This document shows, in pieces, positions 1 through 8,273 of a stretch of 64,000 nucleotides of DNA. A program made the position numbers and the translations under genes. Under the pieces are notes generated by a model, which was given only the letters and a program-made list of their open reading frames with translations, ran no database searches and was not told the origin of the DNA. Position 1 is the stretch's first letter; the number at the start of each line of letters is the position of its first letter. Source of the DNA: Actinocorallia herbida (GTDB taxonomy: Bacteria; Actinomycetota; Actinomycetes; Streptosporangiales; Streptosporangiaceae); contig NZ_RJKE01000001.1 in NCBI RefSeq assembly GCF_003751225.1, positions 124,001 to 188,000 on the forward strand. Direction: 5' to 3'.

Positions 1-942
1 GTTGTGCCGGCCGTCGCCGTAGAGGTTGGCGGTGTGCTTGATGCCGAGCTTGTCGAGCCGCTCGTCGAACGCCCGGTTGAGCTCGCCGACGATCTGCTCG
101 CCGCTCAGCCCGACGTCCAGCGGGCTGACCTCGGGGTCGCCGGGGCCCGCCTTGCCCGTGGTGCCGGCCGAGAAGTAGATCTTGGTGCCGCGCAGCCCCT
201 TCGCGAGGACGTACGGGTCGTTCCGCTCCCAGTTGGCGCGGTCGATCACGGGATCGCCGAAGATGTCCCAGACGCTCTGGCTCTGCGTGATGGCGGTGAG
301 CGCGGTCGACGCGGGGATGCCGGGCCCGGTCATCCAGAGCGGCGAGCTGAGCGCCGCGACGAACTTGTACATCCGGGGGTTGCGCGCCGCGTACTTCATG
401 GCGCCCATGCCGCCCGCCGACACCCCTACCGCGGATCTGCGCTTGTTCGCCCGGTAATTGCGCTCGATGAGCTGAATGACGTCCTTGGTGTGGAAGGTCT
501 CCCAGCGAGGATTGCCGCGCTTTCCGCCGTTCCACCAGTTCGTGTAGCTGCTGCTCGCCGCCTCGGGCATCACCACGATCGCGTCGTACTTCGCCGCCCA
601 CTGCTCGATGCGGCTGTTCTTCGTCCAGGACCGGTAGTCGTCGCTGCCGCCCGAGTAGGCGTACAGGACGGGCCAAGTGCGCGCGGCGTTCTTCCGCCAG
701 CCCTTGGGCAGGAGCACCCGGACCTTCACCGGGACGTCCAGGTTCGGAGTGCGGACGGTCAGGTCGCGGCCGAGCCGACCGACCCGGGTCTCCTTGATGA
801 TCTTCGCTCCGCTGTCGGCGGGCCGGAAGCCCGCACGGAACGGCTCCACGGGCGCCGCCGCGGCGGGGAGGCACAGCAGCGGGACGGCGCAGAGCACCGC
901 CGCGCCGGGTGCGGCGGCACGGGAGAGGTGGGCCTTGTTCAT
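1..942 (-). CDS. Secreted alpha/beta-hydrolase esterase (antigen 85/esterase D-like), 3' end cut
   Basis: The gene starts at ATG 942 and runs off the left edge, leaving 314 visible residues. Residues 1-30 are a Sec signal peptide: a basic start, a Leu/Ala/Val core and AAAA near the cleavage point. The mature part is an alpha/beta hydrolase of the esterase D / antigen 85-like family: WPVLYAYSGG near residue 90, the nucleophile elbow GVSAGG with Ser at about 175, and GDGRHN at the cut, where the family's catalytic His lies. It is probably an exported carboxylesterase. Mycolyl transfer is not implied, since nothing here shows mycolate synthesis. Only a weak Shine-Dalgarno (AAGG) precedes the start. 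Confidence 0.8.
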   Translation of the reverse strand, partial: MNKAHLSRAAAPGAAVLCAVPLLCLPAAAAPVEPFRAGFRPADSGAKIIKETRVGRLGRDLTVRTPNLDVPVKVRVLLPKGWRKNAARTWPVLYAYSGGSDDYRSWTKNSRIEQWAAKYDAIVVMPEAASSSYTNWWNGGKRGNPRWETFHTKDVIQLIERNYRANKRRSAVGVSAGGMGAMKYAARNPRMYKFVAALSSPLWMTGPGIPASTALTAITQSQSVWDIFGDPVIDRANWERNDPYVLAKGLRGTKIYFSAGTTGKAGPGDPEVSPLDVGLSGEQIVGELNRAFDERLDKLGIKHTANLYGDGRHN

Positions 943-1073
943 GCCTTGCAGTCTTATACGCGCGAAACATTCTTGATACACAGTTCACTGAGTGAGACAT
1001 CGGCCTCATGCGCACCCGGACGCACATGGGCCCGTCCGGTACCGGTCACCGGACGGGCCGACGAGCGGTCGGC

Positions 1074-1562
1074 TCAGCGGCCGAACGGCTCGTCCCGCAT
1101 CGCCTCCCTGATGCCTTCGCGCAGTTCAGGACCATCGGTCTCGCCGTGGACCTTCACCGCGTGCTCGACGGCGGCCTCCATCACCTCGTCCGGCTTGCCA
1201 CCGATCGTGAGCGTGCAGGCGGCCTCACTCGGCCACATCCGGCAGTCGACCATGGTCCTGCCGGACCGCGCGTGCTCCTCGGCGCCCATCACCTCTAGAT
1301 CGCGGAACACCACGGGGCCGCGCACGAGCCGCTCGACCTTCTTGGCGAACTCGTCGGTCTCCGGCAGTGCCGAGTTGTCCTTGGCGGCGATCTGGTCGGG
1401 GAACTCGACGAGGAAGAAGTAGTGGTCCGCCCGGCTCACGTCGCGGGCGGTCGTGGTGCGGATCGCGGTCCGCTTGCCCTCGGTCTTGGCGACCCACTCC
1501 TCGGTCAGGGACTGGATCTCCGGCATCCTCGACGTCTCGATCTCGATCATCTGGAGGAACAT
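1074..1562 (-). CDS. Small ABM-like/DUF1059 two-domain protein
   Basis: 162-residue cytoplasmic protein of unknown function. Residues 1-95 resemble a dimeric alpha/beta-barrel (antibiotic monooxygenase-like) domain: MFLQMIEIET at the start and HYFFLVEFPD in the middle. Residues 105-155 match the small DUF1059 domain: DCRMWPSEAACTLTIGGKPDE followed by AVEHAVKVHGE. DUF1059 proteins usually keep two or three Cys in this stretch; here Cys occur in DCRMW and AACTL. It is a single gene between the esterase and the FUSC-type gene, all on the minus strand but separated by about 100 bp on each side, so an operon is not evident. The exact reaction is not known; the domain assignment is fairly secure. 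Confidence 0.7.
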   Translation of the reverse strand: MFLQMIEIETSRMPEIQSLTEEWVAKTEGKRTAIRTTTARDVSRADHYFFLVEFPDQIAAKDNSALPETDEFAKKVERLVRGPVVFRDLEVMGAEEHARSGRTMVDCRMWPSEAACTLTIGGKPDEVMEAAVEHAVKVHGETDGPELREGIREAMRDEPFGR

Positions 1563-1658
1563 GACTCGCCTCCCTTCACGTCCTCGCCTTCCACCCTACG
1601 CCGGGTTTCACCGCAGGCCGGAGCCCGATCTGCGGTGCTGTCGAGGGGCGCCCCACGG

Positions 1659-2732
1659 TCAGTACAGGACGGGCCGGAACCCCAGTGCGGAGGGGGCGAG
1701 GCTGTCCAGCAGCCGGTCGACGTGGACCAGCAGCTCGCCGTGCAGCGGCCAGTGCCCGGGATCGTCGCGCAGCAGGCGGCCGAGCCGCTCGCGGTGCTGG
1801 CGGGCCTCGACCAGCAGGTCGTGCGTGGTCTGCCCGAGGCGGCGCCCCGACTCGGGCGTGGAGGCGGTCGCGGCGGCCGCGTACAGAGGGACGGCCCGGG
1901 ACAGGGTCCGCAGGGTGAGGCCCAGTTCTTCGCGCACGTCGGTGGCCCACATGTCGACGCCCAGGCCGCCGCCGTCGCGCAGGTAGAGATAGGTGCGGTC
2001 GGCCATGCAGCGGGCGAGGCCCCGGGTCCTGATCGACGCGGCCTCCAGGGTGCTCATCGCGGTGCGCAGCGCGGCCGACGGGCCGCCGATCCGGAACGCG
2101 CGCGGGTTCAGCCGGGTGCTGTCGTCGGCCTCGCCCAGGCGCGCCGCGACCGTGCGGGCCTCCTCGGCCAGCCGGGCCGCCTGGCCCTGCCAGCGGGTGG
2201 TGTGCGCGTGGTCGGGCTCCAGATGCAGGTCGTCGGCGAGATCCTCGAGGAACCGGCCGACGTCCATGGCGAGGCCGCGCAGCGCGTCCTCGGCCGGTTT
2301 GACCTTGACGGGCGCGGTCACCAGCGTGCTGACGAGCCCGACGCCCGCGCCGATCAGCGTCTCCACCACCCGGCCGAGCGCCGCGGTCTCGGTGCCGAGC
2401 TGGAGGATGAGCATCGCGCTGATCGGCACTTCGAGGATGTGGTCGCCGAGGTTGAACAGCCGGCCGACGAGCAGTGCGAGGCCGATCACCAGGCCGAGCG
2501 TCCACCAGTGGAACCCGAGCGTATGGGCGATGAAGACGGCGAGGAGCACCCCGCAGGTGACGCTGATGATCCGCTGGATCGAGCTGGTCAGCGTCTGGTA
2601 CAGGGTCACCTGCACGATGAGCAGCGCGGTCAGCGGCGCGAGGAGCGGCGGCGGTCCCGTGCGCAGGAAGTCGGCGACCAGGTAGGCCACCATGGCGGTG
2701 ACCACCAGGCGGAAGGCCGTTGCGAGCGTCAC
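1659..2732 (-). CDS. FUSC/aromatic acid exporter-like membrane protein
   Basis: 357 residues with a GTG start at 2732 and AGAGGG directly upstream. The N-terminal ~150 residues hold about five or six hydrophobic segments (for example ALLIVQVTLYQTL, VTCGVLLAVFIAH, LGLVIGLALLVGR, GAGVGLVSTLV). The rest is a soluble, mostly helical Ala/Arg-rich domain. This half-size layout with an N-terminal TM bundle and a cytoplasmic tail fits the FUSC / aromatic acid exporter (ArAE) family. Some members export aromatic acids or confer tolerance to them, but the substrate here cannot be told. It stands alone on the minus strand, downstream of the mannosyltransferase by about 75 bp. Confidence 0.7.
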   Translation of the reverse strand: MTLATAFRLVVTAMVAYLVADFLRTGPPPLLAPLTALLIVQVTLYQTLTSSIQRIISVTCGVLLAVFIAHTLGFHWWTLGLVIGLALLVGRLFNLGDHILEVPISAMLILQLGTETAALGRVVETLIGAGVGLVSTLVTAPVKVKPAEDALRGLAMDVGRFLEDLADDLHLEPDHAHTTRWQGQAARLAEEARTVAARLGEADDSTRLNPRAFRIGGPSAALRTAMSTLEAASIRTRGLARCMADRTYLYLRDGGGLGVDMWATDVREELGLTLRTLSRAVPLYAAAATASTPESGRRLGQTTHDLLVEARQHRERLGRLLRDDPGHWPLHGELLVHVDRLLDSLAPSALGFRPVLY

Positions 2733-2806
2733 CCCTCTTTCTTAGGCGACGCGGGGTCAACGCCGGGTGCGCCGCCCGCAAACTCCAGCAAAGGCGGATG
2801 TGCCGG

Positions 2807-4396
2807 TTAAGTCGGGCCGAACCCGTCCGACCCTAAGACCCAGCTGTCGAGCCAGATCCGCAGATGCCAGGAGTCGTACGGGATGTTCTGCGCGGTCAGC
2901 ACCGGATACAGGAACCAGAAGTTCGCCAGGACCAGCAGCAGGTACGCGCCGGTGATCACCGACCCGGTGACGCGCCGGGACCGGGGCCCGTCCGCCGGAC
3001 CGATGATCAGTCCCAGCGTCATCACGATCGACAGGATGAGGAACGGCAGGCCGGGCAGCGCGTAGAACAGGAACATCGTCCGGTGGCCGAACGCCGACGG
3101 GAACCACGACAGCCAGCCCGCGGCGTACCCGAGGAGGATCGCTCCGGCCCGCCAGTCCCGGTGCGTCAGCCACAGCACGATCATCACGCCGAGCGCGGCG
3201 ATGCCGATCCACCAGATCGCCGGGGTGCCGATGCCGAGGATCTCCCGCGAACACTTGTCCGCCCCGCAGCCGGGGGACGCCTCGCTGTAGAAGAAGGCCA
3301 CGGGCTTGCGCAGGATCGGCCAGTCCCAGGGCCACGACTGGTACGGGTGCTTGGACGACAGCCCGTTGTGGAAGTCCAGGATCTCCCGGTGGTAGCGGAC
3401 GAGGTCGGGCAGCCCCTCGAACGGCCGCAGCCAGACGCTCGCGGCGGGTTCGCCGCGGCCCCAGCCGCCCTTGGTGAGCAGCCACCCCAGCCAGGTCGCG
3501 CAGTACGTCACCACCGGCAGGACCATGAGGCCGAGCACCGTCGCCACGCCGTCCCGCGTCACCGCGCCGGCGTAGGGGGACCTGACCCGGGCCGCGCGGC
3601 GCGCGGTCATGTCCCAGATGAACGCCAGCAGGATGAACGCGGCGATGAACGGCGCGGCCGACCACTTGACGCCCGCGGCGAGTCCGAAGCAGATCCCGGC
3701 CGCGTACCGCCAGGGGTGCCAGAGGAACGGCCCGGCGGAGAAGGCGGCGTCGTAGTCGCGGTCCACCCGGTCGGCGAGGCGGCGGCGCGCGTGGTCGCGG
3801 TCGGCGACCAGGCAGGCGAACCCGGCGAGCACCCAGAACATGAGGAAGATGTCGAGCAGCGCGGCCCGGCTCGTCACCAGGTGGAGGCCGTCGAGCGCCA
3901 GCAGGAACCCGGCGGCGCAGCCCAGCAGGGTGCTGCCGGTCATCCGCCGGGCCACCCGGCACAGGACGAGCACCGAAAGGGTGCCGATGAGGGCGGCCAT
4001 GAAGCGCCAGCCGAACGGATCGACCCCGAAGATCGCCTCGCCGACCCCGATCATCCACTTGCCGAACGGCGGATGCGCGATGAACGAGCCGCCGTCGGTG
4101 ATCATCTGCTCGGGCTTGCCCTCAAGGAAGAGCTTGTCGGCGAGGTCCTCGGGTTTGCCGACGACCGAGTGCTCGTAGCCGAACTGCCACAGCGACCACG
4201 CGTCCTTGGCGTAGTACGTCTCGTCGAACACGATCTGGTGGGGGACGCCCAGCCGGTTGAACCGCAGGAACCCGGCGAAGACCGTGACCACCAGGGGGAG
4301 CAGCCACCCCAGGACCCGGCTCCCGGGTACCCCGGGCGCCAGCCTTTCGCGCAGCGCCGGCCCCTTGTCCACCGGTCGGATCTGGGTGACAGCCAT
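2807..4396 (-). CDS. Dolichyl/polyprenyl-phosphate-mannose-protein mannosyltransferase (PMT, GT39)
   Basis: 529-residue multi-spanning protein starting at ATG 4396 (MAVTQIRPVD); an upstream in-frame ATG at 4471 would run back toward the divergent rsmI promoter and is less likely. The first periplasmic loop carries FDETYYAKDAWSLW, the acidic Asp-Glu motif of PMT enzymes, followed by HPPFGKWMIG. About ten hydrophobic segments follow, and the C-terminal part (FWFLYPVLTAQNIPY then the W-rich end) is typical of actinobacterial PMTs. These transfer mannose from polyprenyl-phosphate mannose to Ser/Thr of exported proteins. The neighbouring GT2 and GT-C genes at 5.3-11.2 kb suggest a shared lipid-linked sugar pathway. 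It diverges from rsmI, a pairing common in actinobacteria. Confidence 0.9.
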   Translation of the reverse strand: MAVTQIRPVDKGPALRERLAPGVPGSRVLGWLLPLVVTVFAGFLRFNRLGVPHQIVFDETYYAKDAWSLWQFGYEHSVVGKPEDLADKLFLEGKPEQMITDGGSFIAHPPFGKWMIGVGEAIFGVDPFGWRFMAALIGTLSVLVLCRVARRMTGSTLLGCAAGFLLALDGLHLVTSRAALLDIFLMFWVLAGFACLVADRDHARRRLADRVDRDYDAAFSAGPFLWHPWRYAAGICFGLAAGVKWSAAPFIAAFILLAFIWDMTARRAARVRSPYAGAVTRDGVATVLGLMVLPVVTYCATWLGWLLTKGGWGRGEPAASVWLRPFEGLPDLVRYHREILDFHNGLSSKHPYQSWPWDWPILRKPVAFFYSEASPGCGADKCSREILGIGTPAIWWIGIAALGVMIVLWLTHRDWRAGAILLGYAAGWLSWFPSAFGHRTMFLFYALPGLPFLILSIVMTLGLIIGPADGPRSRRVTGSVITGAYLLLVLANFWFLYPVLTAQNIPYDSWHLRIWLDSWVLGSDGFGPT

Positions 4397-4484
4397 TGCA
4401 GCATCGTAGGGCTCACCACGCGCGGGGTTCCAACGGTTCCCCCCAGGGGCCGCCGCGCGGGAAGGCGGCACCGCGCCCGGCGAC

Positions 4485-4490
4485 TAGGAT
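4485..4490 (+). promoter_or_regulatory. Possible -10 box (TAGGAT) for rsmI
   Basis: TAGGAT lies 53 bp before the rsmI start in the 147-bp divergent gap with the mannosyltransferase gene. No good -35 box is visible, so this is a weak assignment. Confidence 0.3.
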
Positions 4491-4543
4491 CGGGTCTTCG
4501 GATCGTGGGGCGCCGACCTGCGGCGGGACACGGAGGACGGCAC

Positions 4544-5377
4544 GTGACGGGCACTCTCATTCTGGCCGCGGCGCCCATCGGGCGGGCCGACGACGCCTCG
4601 CCCCGGTTCCGCGAGGCGCTCGGCACGGCCCGGATCATCGCCGCCGAGGACACCCGCCGCCTCCGCAGGCTCGCCGGCGACCTCGGGGTGACGCTCACCG
4701 GCCGGATCGTGTCCTACTACGACCAGAACGAGAGGTCGCGGGCCACCGAACTGCTCGCCGACCTCCTCGACGGAACCGACGTCCTGGTCGTCACCGACGC
4801 GGGCATGCCCGGCGTGTCCGACCCGGGCTACCGCCTCGTCGTCGAGGCGGTCGCGGCGGACGTCCCGGTGACCGTGCTGCCCGGTCCGTCGGCGGTGACG
4901 ACCGCGCTCGTCCTGTCGGGGCTGCCCACCGACAGGTTCTGCTTCGAGGGGTTCCTCCCGCGCAAGACCGGGGAGCGCGCCGCCCGCCTCGCCGAACTGG
5001 CCGACGAGCCGCGCACGATGGTCTTCTTCGAGGCCCCGCACCGGCTCGCCGCCGCGTTGGAAGCGCTCGCCGGAGCCTTCGGCGCCGACCGCCGCGCCGC
5101 GGTCTGCCGGGAGCTCACCAAGACCTACGAGGAGACCCGCAGGGGCGGGCTCGGCGACCTCGCCGCGTGGGCCGCCGACGGAGTCAAGGGCGAGATCACG
5201 GTCGTCGTCGGGGGCGCGCCTCCGCGCACGGTGCTCACGGACCCCGCTGAACTCGCCGAGGCGGTCTTCACCAGGGAGGCCGCGGGCGTGTCGCGCAAGG
5301 ACGCGATCGGGGAGATCGCGCAAGAGAACGGCGTGCCCAAGAAGGTCGTCTACAGCGCGGTGCTCGCCGCCAAGTGA
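4544..5377 (+). CDS. rsmI: 16S rRNA (cytidine(1402)-2'-O)-methyltransferase
   Basis: 277 residues starting at GTG 4544 with a clear Shine-Dalgarno (CGGAGG) about 9 bp upstream. It is a tetrapyrrole-methylase-fold enzyme: LAAAPIGRADDASPRF at the N-terminus, AAEDTRRLRRL, the glycine-rich VVTDAGMPGVSDPGYRL, VTVLPGPSAVTTALVLSGLP, and FEGFLPRK. These are the successive motifs of RsmI, which 2'-O-methylates C1402 of 16S rRNA together with RsmH to tune decoding. The C-terminal RKDAIGEIAQENGVPKKVVY helix is also typical. The gene diverges from the PMT gene. Its last 28 bp overlap the 3' end of the convergent membrane protein gene. Confidence 0.95.
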   Translation: MTGTLILAAAPIGRADDASPRFREALGTARIIAAEDTRRLRRLAGDLGVTLTGRIVSYYDQNERSRATELLADLLDGTDVLVVTDAGMPGVSDPGYRLVVEAVAADVPVTVLPGPSAVTTALVLSGLPTDRFCFEGFLPRKTGERAARLAELADEPRTMVFFEAPHRLAAALEALAGAFGADRRAAVCRELTKTYEETRRGGLGDLAAWAADGVKGEITVVVGGAPPRTVLTDPAELAEAVFTREAAGVSRKDAIGEIAQENGVPKKVVYSAVLAAK

Positions 5378-6798
5378 CGCGGCGGCTCCTCGGCTGGCGG
5401 CTCCCGGCGCCTCCGGGCGAGCGCGTACCCGGCGGCGAGCGCGGCGACCGGCGTCGCGGTGACGACATAGCGGTGGTCGAAGTCGACGGTCAGCGGCGGG
5501 AAGGCGAGCAGCAGGGCCGCGACGGCCCACGCCGGTCCCGGCGGCCTTCTTCGGCGGGCCGCGACCGCCAGCGGCAGCAGGACGAGCGCCGCGAGCAGCG
5601 GCCCCCGGACGCTCATCACGCCCTGGTAAGCCCGTGCGAACCCCGCCCACGGCTCGACGACCGCGGTGGCGCGCGCCGCGCCGGGATCGTAGGCGGCCAC
5701 GACGCTCCCGGGCGTCCCGCCGCCGAGCACCGGCCAGTCCGGCAGGGGGTCGGCCCGCTCGGGGAAGTCGTACTTGCGCGCGGTGACGGGTGTCGGATGG
5801 TCCCCGTGGTGCCAGGAGAAGCTCCGGACGAACAGGTCGTAGGAGACCGTCCGCAGGTAGTCCCACGGCTGCGCGGCGATCGTCTGGAGGGCGAAGCGCT
5901 GGGCGTCGGCGTTGACCTCGGGGTCGAACGCCTCGCCGTACCGCCAGCCGATCGGCGACTCCGGCGCCCAGACCTGCGAGGAGGACGCCTTGCGGTCGGC
6001 CGGTTCGCCCTGCGGGCACAGGTAGCGCAGTTCCGGCGAGATCCCGGTGCACTCCGCGAACGCGGCGGTGCGCCCCCACAGGAAGACCCCATCGGTCGCG
6101 GTGATGGCGTACCTGCCGTTCTCGGCGTGGAACCACCCCGCGTACAGGCCGAGCGGCAGCAGCCCCGCGACGGCCGCCGCCGCGAGCACGCGCGCGCCCC
6201 GCCCGTCGGGTCCGCCGAGTCCGTCGCGCAGCCACCGCCACGCGAGCCAGCCGAGGACGAGCCCGAGGACGGGCAGCCCGATCGTCCGCGTCAGCGTCGC
6301 CGCCGCCAGCACCAGCGCGGCGAGGACGGGCCGGCGCCGCGACGTGCCGGGCCACAGGACCAGCGTCAGCGCGGCGAGCAACAGGAACAGGAAGAGCGTG
6401 TCCGACAGGATCAGCGTCTCCAGTTCGATGAGGTCGCCGTCGAGCAGCACCGCCGCCGACGCCAGCGCGGCGCCCCACCCCGGCAGCCCGCGGCGCCGCA
6501 GCAGCGCGTACACCAGCGCCCCCGAGGCGAGCCCGAGCAGATGCTGCGCGGCGACCACCGCGGCGACGCTCCCGAGCGGCTGGAGCAGCCACAGGAACAC
6601 GCCGTAGCCCGCGGGCCGGATCGGATGCGCGAACGGGCCCAGCGCGATCTGCACGTAGTCGAAGGAGTCGTTGAACCACAGCCCCGGCCGGTAACCCGCC
6701 TGGGCGAGAGCGCGGGCCGCCGCGCCGAGCGCGAGTACCGCGACGAACCAGCCGTGACGGACCGCGCACCTCCTGACCAGGCCAGACCCGTCGGTCAC
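5350..6798 (-). CDS. GT-C type multi-spanning membrane protein (glycosyltransferase-like)
   Basis: About 482 residues. I choose GTG 6798 because AGAGGGG sits 5 bp upstream; GTG 6828 is an in-frame alternative. There are about ten hydrophobic segments. The first loop has WFNDSFDYVQIAL, an acidic loop 1 typical of GT-C enzymes, then IRPAGYGVFLWLL, DGDLIELETLILSDTLF and TLTRTIGLP. A large non-membrane segment (ENGRYAITATDGVFLWGRTA to the WHHGDHP region) precedes the last helices. It is a clear paralogue of the protein at 8274-9824, sharing those blocks in the same order. Donor and acceptor are unknown; a polyprenyl-phosphate sugar donor is inferred from the fold and the DPM-synthase-like neighbour. 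Confidence 0.75.
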   Translation of the reverse strand: MTDGSGLVRRCAVRHGWFVAVLALGAAARALAQAGYRPGLWFNDSFDYVQIALGPFAHPIRPAGYGVFLWLLQPLGSVAAVVAAQHLLGLASGALVYALLRRRGLPGWGAALASAAVLLDGDLIELETLILSDTLFLFLLLAALTLVLWPGTSRRRPVLAALVLAAATLTRTIGLPVLGLVLGWLAWRWLRDGLGGPDGRGARVLAAAAVAGLLPLGLYAGWFHAENGRYAITATDGVFLWGRTAAFAECTGISPELRYLCPQGEPADRKASSSQVWAPESPIGWRYGEAFDPEVNADAQRFALQTIAAQPWDYLRTVSYDLFVRSFSWHHGDHPTPVTARKYDFPERADPLPDWPVLGGGTPGSVVAAYDPGAARATAVVEPWAGFARAYQGVMSVRGPLLAALVLLPLAVAARRRRPPGPAWAVAALLLAFPPLTVDFDHRYVVTATPVAALAAGYALARRRREPPAEEPPRHLAASTAL

Positions 6799-6960
6799 CG
6801 GCACCCCTCTGACAGCGGGCTGCGACACCCGTATTGTTGGCTACTTCGGTCGCGGGGGCGCGGTGGGAATCGGAAGTTTCGGTTCTGTGAAGTGCGCCGC
6901 TTCGGGACCGGACAACCGGCACCATAACTGACCTGGCCGCCTTCTACATCAGGAGCCGAC

Positions 6961-8202
6961 ATGGAGTTGTCCGTGGTCATGCCGTGCCTCAACGAGGCCG
7001 AGACCGTGGAGACGTGTGTCCGCAAGGCCGTTGCCTTCCTCGAGGAGCACGGGATCGACGGCGAGGTCATCGTCGCCGACAACGGATCGACCGACGGATC
7101 GCAGGCGCTCGCCGAGGGGGCCGGGGCGCGGGTCGTGCCGGTCGCGCTCAAGGGCTACGGCAACGCCCTGATGGGCGGCATCCGCGCGGCCAAGGGCACC
7201 TACGTCATCATGGGCGACGCGGACGACTCCTACGACTTCACCGACCTCATGCCGTACGTCACCGAGCTGCGCGACGGCGCCGACCTGGTGATGGGCAACA
7301 GGTTCCAGGGCGGGATCGCCCCCGGCGCGATGCCTCCGCTGCACCGCTACCTCGGCAACCCCGTTCTGTCGTTCGTCGGGCGGCTGTTCTTCGGCTCACG
7401 GATCGGCGACTTCCACTGCGGCCTGCGCGGCTTCCGCCGGGACACCGCGCTCGCGCTCGGCCTCCAGTCCTCCGGTATGGAGTTCGCCTCGGAGCTGGTC
7501 GTCAAGATGACGATCGGCGACGCGAAGATCACCGAGGTGCCGACCACCCTCGCCAAGGACGGCAGGTCGCGGCCGCCGCACCTCAACACCTGGCGCGACG
7601 GCTGGCGGCACCTGCGCTTCCTGCTGCTGTACAGCCCGCGCTGGCTGTTCCTCATCCCCGGCGTCGTGCTCATGGCGCTCGGCCTCGTCGGCGGCGTCGC
7701 GCTGGCCATCACCCCGATCGACGTCCGCGGGGTCGTGTTCGACGTGGACACGCTCGTCGGCGCGTCGGCGGCGGTCGTCATCGGGTTCCAGGCGGTCGTC
7801 TTCTCGCTGCTGACGAAGGCGTACGGCGTCACGGAGGGCTTCCTGCGGCCCGACAAGCGGGCGGCCTGGCTGCTGGACAAGTGGAGCTTCGAGAAGGGCC
7901 TGGTGTCCGGCGGACTCCTGGCGATCGCCGGTCTCGTCGGCGTCGGCTTCTCGGTGGTGCACTGGCACGGCGCCCAGTTCGGCGAGCTGAACGCGCGCGA
8001 GACGCTGCGCATGGTCGTCCCGTCGGCGACGGCCCTGATGATGAGCTGCCAGCTCATCCTCGGCACCGCGTTCCTGTCGATCCTCGGCATCCGCCGCTCC
8101 AGCCACCCCGGCACCGCTTCGCACGCACACGAGCAACTCACCCTCGCCGACACCGTCGGGGGCTCTACCCTGGACGCCGAATCTTCGGCGTCGGTGCGGT
8201 AG
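6961..8202 (+). CDS. GT2 glycosyltransferase, polyprenyl-phosphate mannose/glucose synthase-like, with C-terminal membrane domain
   Basis: 413 residues; ATG 6961 follows CAGGAG at 7 bp. Residues 1-215 are a GT2 domain: SVVMPCLNEAETVETCV, EVIVADNGSTDGSQ, and the metal-binding DADDSYDF near residue 85, then GDFHCGLRGFRRD and GMEFASELVVKM, which match dolichyl-phosphate mannose synthase-like enzymes. Residues 225-390 hold four hydrophobic segments, a fused membrane domain that in this subfamily anchors the enzyme or moves the lipid-linked sugar. It probably makes a polyprenyl-phosphate hexose used by the flanking GT-C proteins. It diverges from the 5350-6798 gene and is followed by its paralogue 71 bp downstream. 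Confidence 0.85.
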   Translation: MELSVVMPCLNEAETVETCVRKAVAFLEEHGIDGEVIVADNGSTDGSQALAEGAGARVVPVALKGYGNALMGGIRAAKGTYVIMGDADDSYDFTDLMPYVTELRDGADLVMGNRFQGGIAPGAMPPLHRYLGNPVLSFVGRLFFGSRIGDFHCGLRGFRRDTALALGLQSSGMEFASELVVKMTIGDAKITEVPTTLAKDGRSRPPHLNTWRDGWRHLRFLLLYSPRWLFLIPGVVLMALGLVGGVALAITPIDVRGVVFDVDTLVGASAAVVIGFQAVVFSLLTKAYGVTEGFLRPDKRAAWLLDKWSFEKGLVSGGLLAIAGLVGVGFSVVHWHGAQFGELNARETLRMVVPSATALMMSCQLILGTAFLSILGIRRSSHPGTASHAHEQLTLADTVGGSTLDAESSASVR

Positions 8203-8273
8203 CACGACGCACGGAACGTACATCGAGGCCCGGCCGTACGCCGGGACCGACGGACAGTGAAGGGGGTGGCGCC

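Noticed and set aside
1-942. Mycolyltransferase (antigen 85) identity for the esterase
   Set aside because: The fold and Ser motif agree, but esterases without mycolate function share them, and no mycolate genes are seen here.
4484-6925. Very long minus-strand open frame (about 813 codons) across rsmI and the GT-C gene
   Set aside because: It is a shadow of high-GC coding on both strands: its translation is Arg/Pro/Gly-rich without motifs, while both real genes in other frames have clear families and ribosome sites.
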